Both the position numbers and the translations under genes were made by a program. This document shows, piece by piece, positions 21,084 through 32,699 of a stretch of DNA of 64,000 nucleotides (positions are counted from its first letter, which is position 1; every line of letters starts with the position of its first letter). The notes under the pieces are model-generated. The model ran no database searches. It worked only from the letters and a program-made list of their open reading frames with translations, and had not been told where the DNA came from. The DNA comes from Coleophoma eucalyptorum (taxonomy: Eukaryota; Ascomycota; Leotiomycetes; Helotiales; Dermateaceae). The stretch covers positions 62,001-126,000 of the forward strand of contig JALRME010000020.1 in assembly GCA_026120035.1 (NCBI GenBank). Direction: 5' to 3'.

Positions 21084-22523
21084 TATTTGGTCTCCTTCTA
21101 TCCATATCGAATCTAAAGTGAGGAAGAAGAAGTTATGGTGAGACTGACCTCTTATTGTATTCTCGCAGTGCCGCCCAGTGAACTTCAACTGGATCTTGGA
21201 TTTAGTTCACGTAAAATTCCTCTCGTACATCCTTATTATAAAGAAAGTTTCATCTGTGAATTTCTGTGCAAGAACACACATCTATACAGATATTTGATGA
21301 TGTCAACGCTTGTGCCTGCTCTACTGTAGATATTATATCCATACAACTGCCGCCTTGAGTCTTGGAACGTCTCAGATTTATCCCTCGAAGCATAATATCC
21401 GGAGTCTATTATTGAGATATCTCTAATTGCATAGAATAAACTATATAATCCCAGTTTTCATAACTGTGAGATTGTCTATTTATTTCGTAAAACCGTGATC
21501 CTTGTATGGGGTACTAGTTGGTACATAGCAGAGAGAATCTCGCACACAGTAAAGAAATATCGCGCCATTCTCATTTCTGGAGGACAGTATTTTACATTGT
21601 GTCCCAGTTGCAACCTGAATTCGCATTCTTTTGATAGTTAGGGTTTAGTAGTAGTTATTGGTGCGCATAGGGCACTATGGATACAACTGTACACTTCGTA
21701 CAGAACACAAGTTTCCTGTTCAAAAGGTATGAAATATCGCTGTCTCGGACACCTACAGAATGACTTTAGTGACTTATAGCCCCGGTGCTATTTGCAGAAG
21801 ACCTATTCTCGCAGAAGGAATCCGCTCAATGGGTTTTAGATCTGGGAATCAAACTGTGTGCGATGTACTATAAATTCCGAGACCAATTTGCTGACTCTTC
21901 GATTAAAATAATAGTTATTAGCTTGAAACAAGCACCTCGGGATGAACTTAAGACATGGCAAAGAGGTTAGTCATAGAAAAGCAATAAGTTTATGTTAAAT
22001 TTTTAAAGACTATAGTAAGGTAACGTGCGGCTGCTTCCAATCGTGTAACCTCATGACAAGGTCTAGAACCAATGGATGTTCTTGGGGCAATAACAAAAGC
22101 AGTCCTAGAACGAGGCTTGTATCTTTCTACAAGCGTGTAATAGGCACAAATAAGCTTTCCGTATAATAAGTACAACGCGGAAGGTCTATTTGAATTTCAA
22201 TATGCTCAGAATTCCGGATACCCAGTGTAATATTTGTGATCTTGTATATCTAACCCAAGGCTTATAAAGACTTGTACAATTAATAAATGTCATAGTGCGA
22301 CATTAATTGCAATCGTAGATTAAATTCAATTCAGAAGTAAAACTAGATCATAGTTGTGATAGTACCACAATGGCTTAAATGGAAAGGGCAGCAAAACTGG
22401 AAGAGTCAAGCAGTTGGTTACTCCATAAAACTCCTCTGAAGCCTGTAAGCCAGCATTTAAATGGGCAGTTACCAGGCCATTGTTGAGGAAAACCACAATA
22501 CCAAAAATTTACAAATTTCTAGA
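21084..22523. other. AT-rich intergenic region between two PAN genes
   Basis: About 1.4 kb. No coding signal was found beyond random short ORFs. Base composition is visibly AT-rich with many A/T runs. Two tandemly oriented cysteine-rich genes flank it. Confidence 0.5.
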
Positions 22524-23561
22524 ATGCTATCATATTCACACCTTTTGCTCTTTTCAGCACTCAGCCTGCTAGGTCAGGTACTTGCTGAGACTCCAGAAGT
22601 AAAGTTCATCCCCTTATTGCGATGTCTGATTACTAAGTATTGAGCTCAGGAAGCATGTGCAGCAAATGGCATAGGCTTTATTCCTGTCTATGAACCGGAT
22701 AACAGTTTCAACGGAAAATGCAAACTCGACCCAGCACAAAGTAAGTTGGTCATAGCATGTGAATCGGCAGATACGAGGCTACAAGTGCTAATGTTCCAGT
22801 CTGCCTCGGAACTGAATTCAAACATCCCAAGACTGGAAAATGGGTTTGTTGCGATGACCCGAACGTCTTGAAGATTGATGCATCTGTCAATGAAGCAGCA
22901 TGTTGCGATAGTTCTCAAATCTTCAAATGGAATGGTACATGCTCAATCCAAAAAATAAAACTTCATATTCTGACAAGAATAGGTGGCCCGGGAATATGCA
23001 CTGCGCCACCACCTCCTCTGCCCCCAGTACCCCAAGTCAGCTGTCCAGGATCTCACTTGGGCAGAGTCTATCGTGACAATCTTGGCTTTAACATATGGTG
23101 CGATCACTTCGTCAAGGAATGGGTTCCTCCTTGGACTGCAGTTGCAAACTTGGGAACGCTGATTTCAGGAAATATTCCCCAAGGAAGCTATAAATTTGAT
23201 ACTTGTCTCGTAAGATATTTTCTTCTCTCAATTGCCTCTAGATTTGTGGGTGAAAGCTAATCGTCTGAACCAGAATGCCTGTGTTGCTGATCCAAAATGC
23301 AATGGTAGGCTTAGAAATCACCCTACTTTGATAGATGAGCTGACAATATAAGGTGCCAACTTTTGGGTTGCCAAGAAACAATGCAGCCTACAAAATAAAG
23401 GCAATCAAGGGTCTGTCTTTTCTGGAGGAGGTAAGTCAACCCCTGAAATTAAATTCAGAACTCAGACGTTGACGGTTCAAGATCTATACCTTAAGAATCC
23501 TCCATACGCTTGGGCCGGCCGTCCAGTTATTGCCATTGTTGCTGACCCGAGAAGAATATAA
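22524..23561 (+). CDS. Secreted PAN/Apple-like protein with two to three Cys-Cys repeats
   Basis: Seven exons: 22524-22598, 22650-22740, 22800-22934, 22983-23209, 23274-23304, 23353-23430 and 23482-23561. They sum to 239 codons (238 residues). The signal peptide is LLLFSALSLLGQVLA. After a short Cys segment come units matching the neighbour's 18-residue repeat (EFKHPKTGKWVCCDDP, then NVLKIDASVNEAACCDSS, then a partial QIFKW). A Pro-rich linker (APPPPLPPVPQ) leads into one PAN-like module (CPGSHLGRVYRDNLGFNIWC, then DTCLNACVADPKCNGANFW and KKQCSL). It is clearly a relative of the gene at 19147. The intron at 22935-22982 is in frame and has a weak donor (gtacat), so it may be retained, which would add 16 residues. 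Probably extracellular; function unknown. Confidence 0.72.
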
Positions 23562-23682
23562 GGATGTGGGAGTAGCTTAGATATAACAAGAATACTTACC
23601 CGTAGTTGAAATCAAATTTATTACTGGACAATAGCAGAAAGAAGTTCACCGCCAAGTAGACTGCAGATAGAAACGTACTAAA

Positions 23683-24714
23683 TCAATGATCACAATCTAC
23701 ATTTGTCTCGTCCAGAAATGTTCCTCTAAATCCATACCATGAACTTGAACCCGGAAGTCGATATTTAACTCGCAACTGCTTTGTATAGTTCAAGTCTTCT
23801 ATCCCGAAGAAAGGCACAGAGATTCTGTATTCTGCCCCGGAATAAATCCTCACAAGATCGATTCTTTCTGGTTGATTATTCTCCAACTCTCCTTCAGCCA
23901 TACCATATTCATCGACTCTTGCATCAACTATTCCGAAATATTTTGGTATGTTAAAACTAACCCGGGGATTGTCAGTCGGAAACACAAGCTCCAATGCGTC
24001 GGCAAGCGGGTCTAATATGCTGAATGGCAGCCACCATCTGCTGATCCAATTCACCATTATATAAAAGGTCTCTACATTCCGAAATGACCTGAGACAGGTC
24101 GTGTAATCGTAGCGAATATAAGGCCAAGCCCTTCTATTGCCAGGGCCGAATTCGATGCGATCAGGTTCTTGCCCGTGCTTGATTTCAATTCGGATGTGCT
24201 GGACCATGTCCCTGTGTGACTTTACCATGCAAAATTCTTCCCACCTCTTTTGCTTGTCTTTGTTCTCCAGGAAATCTCGATCCACAATCAAAGAAATAAA
24301 GGTGGTGGTAACGTCGAAGAGGCCGAGCATTGGACTTGGACACAGCGTGGGCTTTTTGGACTGCCATTCTCGCAGTTCCTCCCGAATTTGTCTGCACACC
24401 CTAGACAGATGGTAAAGTCTATCATCCTCTCGCTTGGCTTCTATGACCTGCAAATTGCAATACTTATACGGCAAAATATCGTAGATTAACATGCGGATTT
24501 CCCGCGGAAACCTTAGTAGAGGAAGGTGTGTTTTTGCAGACCTCTGATACACTAGCGCAACTCCGACATCTGGGGCTTGGTCCGGAGGTTTGATACCCTC
24601 GGCTTGCGATAAATTAGTATTTAGGGTTTTGAGAAGAAGATTCAAGGATGCGTACCATCTTTTATTGGTGATTTGACACAAAAGGCCCGAAGGCTTTTCA
24701 GGGGTAAGTGACAT
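23683..24714 (-). CDS. 2EXR-domain protein of unknown function
   Basis: A single-exon ORF of 343 residues starting MSLTPEKPSG. The motif LPLLRFPREIRMLIYDILPY near residue 65 matches the fungal 2EXR (F-box-like) pattern, followed by LYHLSRVCRQIREELREW, the usual helical continuation in this family. The rest is mixed alpha/beta without known catalytic motifs and has many Trp and Tyr residues. 2EXR proteins are abundant in Leotiomycetes and Sordariomycetes and mostly uncharacterised. A substrate-adaptor role is only a guess from the F-box resemblance. It converges on the PAN gene upstream, with 121 bases between the stops. Confidence 0.75.
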   Translation of the reverse strand: MSLTPEKPSGLLCQITNKRWYASLNLLLKTLNTNLSQAEGIKPPDQAPDVGVALVYQRSAKTHLPLLRFPREIRMLIYDILPYKYCNLQVIEAKREDDRLYHLSRVCRQIREELREWQSKKPTLCPSPMLGLFDVTTTFISLIVDRDFLENKDKQKRWEEFCMVKSHRDMVQHIRIEIKHGQEPDRIEFGPGNRRAWPYIRYDYTTCLRSFRNVETFYIMVNWISRWWLPFSILDPLADALELVFPTDNPRVSFNIPKYFGIVDARVDEYGMAEGELENNQPERIDLVRIYSGAEYRISVPFFGIEDLNYTKQLRVKYRLPGSSSWYGFRGTFLDETNVDCDH

Positions 24715-26705
24715 ATGCCCATTGCAATGTGTTAGTTGTAAGGTAAAAATGCATGGGTTAGGTGTTTCGCATCTTGAAGAATATATTCTATTGCAACTAA
24801 ACTAAAAATTCGACCAAACCCGGCATCGTGACGGATTGGAACCGAATTAGATAGCGAAGACGCTTGAGCGGCAGCCGGCTATTCCCTTCAGAACCATCGA
24901 GTTTAGCCTATGTTAAGCAACTTTATAAACATGTCGACTATGATAGAGCTATACGGTCCAAGTGTTTCGTTTTGAGGTATTGTAATTCGATTTTTCAACC
25001 CGACATGAATCTCATCATGTATTGTGAAAGGGTGAAAACGATGAACAGATTAGCTCGTAGCAGACTTGCCATCAATCCTATGGTATTCTGAGAAGAGCCT
25101 TGAATTGCCATAACTTGCAAACAATATCAATCCAGCCTAGATACACAGCAGCTCTATATCGAAGGAACAGATAACTGAAATCTGCTGGCATTAGTCGACG
25201 ATCCAGCGCAGTGCAGGCTCACGCGTATGAGAGCTGTAAGGGCATTTTTGGATCTCGTCATAGGCCGTGATGGCCAATAAGCTCTTCGTACTTTCTCTAG
25301 GGATATGACCAATGCCATTTAACACACGGCATATCCTCTCAATCGGGTGGGGGGTTGAGGCAAACGGCACTTGGCATTTAGGCTAGAGCAACCAGTTTCA
25401 AAGCCAAGAAAAGCATCCGGCTTTCTCGTGGCTCGGCCCAGCAGCTCGGTACAGCGAAGCCCATTTTCAGGGGTGTCAGCATCGATTGGGCCGCATGCCA
25501 TGCTATTAATGACCCATGCCGAGCGCTTGTTGAATCAAAATCCTTGCTTCTTGGCCCGTAAATAATCCCCCTCCTGGAAATAAAGCGTTGGCTGGTGTGG
25601 GGTCTGTCGGTAGAGCCGAAACAACTGCTTTCTAAGCCCCACACCAACATCGAGGAGGCGGTTGGCCATCGCGCTAGATTCAATCAGTATTGTACAACGA
25701 TGTTGGATTTAGAGATATAGAATTGTAAAGGAAATAAATTTGTATGTACGGACCGGTCATTTCTGTATCAATAAATCTGCCAGCGCGTTAGCAATGTTTG
25801 TCGAAATTTCTGGTTGTAAAATAGATCAACGGGCTACTGAATTGGTGCCTCTGATGTGATGGCTTGTGCTTTTTGGCGTGATAGTCATCTTGCGGTGAGC
25901 TTGAATTTTCGTAATGACATTACTATGACGTTAAAGGAGTGTTGTCGAGTGTGGGTGTGGAACGGGTAATCGATATTACAAAGAGGCACCTTTCAGGGTC
26001 TAGACAGGCCAGGCGTTGGAATAAACCATGTGTATGCCTATGGGCTTATGAAATATGGCGATCGAATTTTATTCTTTGAACAGAGAAATTGACAAGGTGG
26101 AGCGAGCAGTGGGACGAGGTTATCCAGCACAAAGCATTTGTCGAGTTTTCAAGGGGCATGACCTCGCAACTTTGGAAGCGTCGCATCTACCACCACAAAC
26201 CCATCCTTATAGATTATGAGCCGGGCCTTGAAAATTTAATCAGCATATCCTGTTTGCTGTGCCACGGCTGGTTGGAAGCTAGTTTCTAGAAATCCTAGTT
26301 ATCTCTCAAAACCAAGAAATGCTCGAGGTTATATCTATACAGGAGGGAGGTTGCATGAGTGCTAAAGAGGACTGCTTATTAGCTCTTCTTAGAGCGATTA
26401 ACCATGCTAGACTATACAAGATAGAAATGCACCAACCAGACAAAAGAAAAGCTAAAATATTCATCGCTCGCTCCATTAAGTTCCAGTTCAGCCTATTTAT
26501 GTACTAATCGCTCAGTTAAGTTCAATCATATCCATAAAAACCACTCTCATCATGCGATGCGCAATTGCGCTTTGATTATCCCCTAGCCTTTTCATGAATT
26601 CGCCCATATAGATGCTATTTTCTTAAAACTCTGTCTACCATCAATTTGTTCTTTTTGTTTCTGCGAGTGCATCGGCGATAAATATGCTGCCGATTTTCCT
26701 GCCAC
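24715..26705. other. Intergenic region with an inverted repeat, no gene seen
   Basis: About 2 kb. A 10-base perfect inverted repeat (tggtgtgggg at 25593-25602, ccccacacca at 25637-25646) lies in a locally GC-richer segment (25200-25680) that stands out from AT-rich flanks and may be a relic of a mobile or formerly coding element. No open frame there has recognisable motifs. Confidence 0.45.
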
Positions 26706-27719
26706 TCATGATATAGTCTGTTTAACTAAAACGGGAAGGATATGTCCTGGGGGAAGATTGAACTCTCGATGCCCAATGACTTTGAGTAGAGCTGCTATAG
26801 TGCCTGAGTGGCTCGTTATGGATATGCTCGTCTGGTCGTCGTCGTCGAAAAGTTCTTCCATGAAGTGTCGGGTTCGTTCTTCTTGTTCGATGTCCGTTTC
26901 TCTTTGCTCCGAATCCCAAAGTTCATCATCGTCGGTAAAGCCATCCTCAAGGTTGAAGTTGGGATAGATAGCCCGTATCTCAGAGCTAGATCCCCGTGTA
27001 TTTGAAGTGAACACGCCATTTGTTGCACGCAAGTTCTAGTAATATCAGCTCAATGCAGGTTACTTTAGACTAGCATCCAATTACCTCTTTAACTGTAGCA
27101 ACAAAATCTGTCTCGCTCAGATTGGAATACGTGTACTTTACAGTGTCAAGCGCTCTTCTTTGTGGGCTTGTGTAATAGCTCTGGGGAATGGACATGTTTT
27201 CCTTCACAATTTGAAGGAGCCAGTAGAAGATCGCCTCTTTGGCTTGTCGAACACCTCTTTCAGTCAGGGGTGGATTCTTCCATGAGAGTTTCTTGTCTCC
27301 GTCGAGCATAGCCCATTTTCTCTGGTCACTGTTAGCTTGGCAAAAGGATTTTCAGAGGTGCCCCAACCTGAAATTCTTCCTTTCCATAAAGGGCTTCGGC
27401 AACGTTCTGAGCAGATTGGCCATTACGGCCTATGAATAGCAGCTTGTAGCTGATATTCTCGGACGAGGTCTCATTTAGCTCCTGGACGGTCGATTCGAAG
27501 CGCTGCCAAGAGGTGGTTATATCTTTGGCATCTTGAGAAGGTTGGGGTTTGAGCCCAAAATTGTGGTGTTTCTACAGGGCAACCTCTCAGCATTCCCAAA
27601 GGTTGGTCTCTGTGAAGGTGAACAGAACATACATAGTCAAATTTACTACTGTCAACACCTTCGTCGTCTTGGAGGAAAAAGCCTGTAACAGTGCTGAAGG
27701 TTCTGGTCGGCACTTCCAT
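26706..27719 (-). CDS. PMU1-like histidine-phosphatase-fold protein, catalytic His replaced
   Basis: Four exons: 27719-27633, 27571-27368, 27321-27085 and 27035-26706, 286 codons (285 residues). The start MEVPTRTFSTVTGFF fits the cytosolic Pmu1-type N-terminus. The core reads YKLLFIGRNGQSAQNVAEAL (residues 71-90), where the family has an RHGxGxHN signature. So the phosphate-accepting His is Asn79, and the following His is Gln84. KWAMLDGD, PPLTERGVRQA and YTSPQRRALDT keep the usual scaffold, and TSHSG keeps the second catalytic His region. The conserved LRE...CDKR segment is changed to LRATNGVFTSNTR. Active members are phosphoglycerate-mutase-like phosphatases. Loss of the nucleophile points to a pseudoenzyme. 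The frame extends 5' of the ATG without a better start. Confidence 0.8.
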
Positions 27720-30700
27720 TGCAAAAGCAAGTGCAGTAAAAATGCAGAGGCTTGCAGAGAAGCGTCCTTGTGCGGAAAATAAAAGAACTTCGCGCCGGTC
27801 TTCGTAGGCAGCTGCAAACAGGCGGCGAAGATATTTACATACAGAAGCAACGCGGCATTGACACAACGTAAACCCTTAGTATCCTTGACCTTTCAGCTTC
27901 AGTCCCGGAGGCTTTGAGGAGGCACCTTAGCCAAGCAGGCTGTGGAGAGCCCCAACCCAGCATCTGGTTGATAGCATAGAATACGAAAGCAAAGCGTGAT
28001 AGGACGGGTCGCGTTGCAAGGCGAACGGAATCGAGTTTGGGGAGCGCCCCCATTCGTGAAGACGAGCACGGCGACGTTCTGGGCTCCGGCTGCTCCCACC
28101 GAGACCAATGGAGCCCCAATCCAACCTCACTCCATCAGCTCCTCGACGGCTGTTGGACAGTAAACGATGTTGAGTATCCCCCTTCCCGCGCAAGAGCAGG
28201 GCTGATTGGTGCAAATACGATGTAAGGGCGATTCCCGCTAAACCTTGCACGATAAGCTGGGGCGCCGCGGCTGAACGGGCTCGACTGGCTCGTCCCATCC
28301 TTGCCCGCCGCGTTTATCACCCAACCGAGCTCAGCTGTTGCTCCTGCTCGTCCGTCGTATAAATGGGCAGAGCAAGGCCTCTCTCTGCTTGGTGGTCATC
28401 TGCTCACCCGGTCATCATGGATGCTATGCGAGCTGGTTTGTCCTGCGTAAAGCAACGGGCGCCCGTCATCTCGCCTCCGTCGCTGCTCGTTTGCTCCTCA
28501 GCGCTTGGCTTACTGCGCCTATTTGCTGACTCAGTCGCCGCCCTCGTCGTAATGCTGGGAGTCTGCGACCGTGTATTAACGCGGAGGGATGTTTGACAAG
28601 TGTGGTCGTCCAGGGGTTCCTATTACGGCAGACTTCGCATACGAACGAATAAACTTGCCTTGCCAGCGTGCCCGCACGAAATATGCTTACTTGCAATGGC
28701 TCCAATCGACCTTACGCATTGCAGTAACTCTCTCTTCAAACTGGGAAGCGGCTTAAGACTCAACTTCTGGAGCATGTACGAATTTTTGTAAGCTCCTATT
28801 GGGGGCTCAATAAGTTACCGCCACGGTGTGTCCTCCTTTCATGTCCTTCGACCACTTCACAACACTTCCGTACCGAACTGTTTGCTAGGTTCGATACCTT
28901 CGAACACAGAAACCGGTAAGATACCCTGATCCTGCAGCAAATGCCTGCTTTGGATCTATTTGAATGCGGCAAGGCGCGCTCGGTGTTGCTGTGGCTTCGG
29001 TTTCCGTTGTGAATGGCTCATATACGTGTGTGTTGTCCTGGGAGCATACATCCGCCGAAAGATCGATCCGTTCTTCAGAAAAAGTATGTTATGATGTTGG
29101 CTTTTGTTTGTGGATAATTGTAAGCAAGGATAGATGACACGACAGGCAGCTTCATGGGTATCGGCTGGTAGCTTCCCGTGGCGGTCTTTACGGGCATTCA
29201 GTATGCTTGTGCAATACGCCCCGAAAGATACTTGCTCTCGAATTTCCAGACTCATCCTGGATAAAGCAATATTGTAGAGGTGTATCACGCAAAGACCGAA
29301 GATCTGCGGTCAATCCATGCTCGCGGTCCTGCCAGAACCCACCACACAAGCCATCGCTTAAACCGTAAGCGAGTACATGCAATGAAGGTCTCTCAGCGAG
29401 AATACCAGAAGGCGGACGGCCGATGGAGGTATGTTTGACAGAGGCTCTCGGGGTCACCGAAGTAAATCTTTGAACTGTAGGATTTATTTTGATGATTGTT
29501 GCCATGACGGCACAACCAGTTTGTTTTTAACTTATTTTGGTGTAATTGGTCCTGCGCAAAGCACCTTCACGCAAAGGATAAGACAGCTGAAATTGCTTAG
29601 AAAGCTATCCAGTAAATGTGAAAATTTGTTACAGTTAATACAGAGTCTAGTCACAAGCTCACATCTTATTTGACCCTGGTGTGGGCGGGAGGGTTGGAGG
29701 GCGGGGCGAGAGACGTGATTGCTAGAACACCAACTCTCAATGTTCAGGTTACTGTGTTGGATTTATCATCTTGTGGTCAAGACATGACGTGATGAACCAT
29801 AGTTATTTATCCGATTCATCCGACCCTAGATAATCCTATCATGATGCTGGTTGTTCATAAACTTCAAAGGTAACATGTCCAATCATACCTCTCCCATTTG
29901 AAAGTCCTGTGGTCCTATCTTCTACTTTTATGGGTGCTGGGAAAATCGCCGTACTTTCAGTGGACCAAGCTTAGTGTGGGAGCTTGGATTACCCACCATA
30001 ATGCAACTGAACAGAGCTCGGCTTTTCTAGAACCGTTCTTTTCAAGGCTAGTAAAATTGGTTTGCGAGGTATGGGTGACAGAGTTCGACGTATGCAAACC
30101 ACGTGCTTACGGCTATTCGAAATTGGGCAGCTGCCTAAAATATTTAGTACACTTGCACGCGTTCAATAGAATTCTGCAGATTACCAGGGATTCAGTACAG
30201 CCCAAGGACAAGATAATGCATGCAGGAGGCTCGAATTGGGCTCTGAATTGCCAGAGTCCCTTGACGACGTTCGAGGCGCAAAAATGGCTGAGATATTATC
30301 AAGCATCGAGCAACATCTTGGCCTAATAGGAAGGTAGAGCAACGATTATTACCCCATGGAGCATGGAAGTTCCACGCAGCCCATCGTATCACGACTTTTG
30401 TTCCCACACATGGCTATGTTCCAACCGATTGAGGACACTCGTAACCTCTAATGGTATTCTTAATCCGTAGTGACTGAGCTGAATGGCCTATATTTCGGGC
30501 TCTAGTTCAGCCTCCTCCCCGTCTGCCAAAAGCACGTCTGCATTAATATGATTTTTTTCAGTGGGATGCTCATCGCATCCCTCAACAGGGCGTTCGGTAT
30601 TAAATCACCTCTGCGGATAAACCTTTCTGCGGTATTGGCTTGCTCTAAAAGTCTATAGCCCCTATGCTGCTTATGCGAAACGCTGTGCCGTAAGTCACTC

Positions 30701-32699
30701 CTGAACCCCGCCACCGATGCATCGAGCGCTCAGACTGCGAAATTGACCATCTTCTTGGAGATTGTTAGACGTAATTTATGGGCGAATACGAACCCCAATT
30801 CGTACTTAAATCGAGGCATATCGAGGCATTAAGGGATTACATTTCATTTTGAAGGTTCTGGCAATATATGCCAGGACAGCTAATGTCACATCGGGACCTT
30901 CCACAGCGCCCACGGCAATCTAACCGTCAGTGTACCAATCTCCTTCCAAGTTGCCTCTGCGAGGTGGTGAATAAGCCCAGGAATAAAGTTTGGGACAAGA
31001 GTGTACATGTCAGAGTAGGCATATCTAGAAGAGTCATCGGTTCTGAAGTCCACCCATAGCTTTAGAGCCACTCGAGTTGTTTCGGAGCGACAAAGCCAAC
31101 CCTCAGCCAATGAAGATTACAAGTATGCAGAGACAGAAGTTCGGGCCACTAAGAAGGTTGCGTAAGAAAAGCTTATTAGTTTGGCCTTCAAACGCCGTCA
31201 GCATCTCAAGCGTATAACATAAAGCGCAAGAGCACTACGGAGAATATTCTACTCTGTATAAGCACAGTCAATGCAAAAACTGTGCAGCCAATCGAATAGA
31301 TATTCCACTGGTGATTGTGCGGTCTGTCTTCGCCGTGAAATATTGCAGATACTTTGCCTCTGTGGAAAAAGAAATAATCAATACAATAGATAGCTTGTCG
31401 ACTAAGCAAAATGAGTTCTGACACCCAAGGTTGCATGACGTCTGGGCCAGAGAAACCATTACTTTGGATATGCTGTAGTCCGGTGGAAATATGGATAGCG
31501 GGAGCAGTGATTGGTACAGAGCTAATAGGTACGTACTCCTGCAGATCTTTCTTGACTTTGTAAGCTTACGCCCCCGAACAGCCTCACCCTAATTCCTCGT
31601 CTCCGACTTGAGGCAGGGGACATCGAGAGTCTAAGAAGACGGTTTGGAGTATGAAGATGAAACATCCGAGAAATTCCACTTTGTACCAAACAAGAGTTTT
31701 GTCCCACTCGCGGGGTCGGGTCGGGAAGCTTTGACCATCAAACTCCAAGGGCAGCTGCCAGTAAGAAACATATCTTCAGCATATGCCATGTGGTGTAAGG
31801 TTTGTGCAAAATCATGTTTGCTCAAGACTTTACTCACCGAGTGCACCTGTCAGTTGATGAAGGTGCAGCCCCTTTGCATCGCAGAACGCTATCTTAACCC
31901 AACCCAGTAATCGGCTTCGAATGATCGCCCTTTGGTTACTACTGTGCGCCATGGATCTCGTACCAACCACCCTCATCAATCGTGCACTTGCGCCCTTAGT
32001 ACGTTGTGGTGGCTTTTAGTAGCGCACATTCCCCGCACTGGCCTTACAGTTAACAAGGAGGGGGTCTTGTCCCATCATTAAATACCGGTGGTGCTTGCCA
32101 TTCAGCCCCTGGCGACAGCCATAGGTTGTAGCAGGACAGAGTATCTGTGAAAGACAAGTCGCTGAGAATGTGCCGGGCAAATAACTTTCAGGCTTGACAG
32201 CCTTCGTTGCCTGCAACAAGTAGCTGTTTCTCGAACTGTTGGCTCTGGGTTATGCCGTTACTGTATTGGTTGGCTGCGATAGAGTTCTGAGTTGCGTAAC
32301 TAAGAAGTCAAAGCGACGCAAGGGCCATCGTGACATACCCTACTTTAAGGGCAGCAGGGCCGAGATGGCTTGGGAATTGTCCGGCCGTCCAGACGGATGC
32401 CTTCTTTCAATGGCTGAACCAGATCTGTGCGGTGCCAAACATGGCATGGAGCCCATTTGACCACTTGCTCAAGCCACCATCTTGGACACGAGTCGCAAAT
32501 ACCTGTAGTTTGCAATAATCGGCATTTGGTACTGTTATTTGGGATCTGAACCATGGGTAAACCCCGTGCACAGTCCCCAGCGAAGTGACACTGGCGAAAT
32601 CAGTTGGAGGCGGCATGTCAGGGACATGGTGTATATGAGGTGGACGTTTTCCGTTTCTCCACATTTCTTCAACGATATCAAATATACACTCATGTCGAT
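27720..32699. other. Gene-poor 5 kb stretch including a GC-rich patch
   Basis: No supported gene. Bases about 27900-28560 are GC-rich relative to both flanks and carry overlapping ORFs on several frames (for example 28298-27927 minus and 28363-28596 plus) without motifs, which is typical of GC-rich non-coding DNA or decayed coding DNA. Further short minus-strand ORFs at 29505-29188 and 31110-30886 look protein-like in composition but are isolated, and frames change between neighbours. These may be old pseudogene fragments. Confidence 0.4.

Noticed and set aside
22461..22523. Upstream in-frame ATG for the third PAN gene
   Set aside because: It would place a polar stretch before the signal peptide. 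The ATG at 22524 gives a proper hydrophobic leader.
28861..28920. tRNA-like TTCGA string
   Set aside because: No cloverleaf arms or acceptor-stem pairing could be drawn around it. No convincing tRNA or rRNA was found anywhere in the window.
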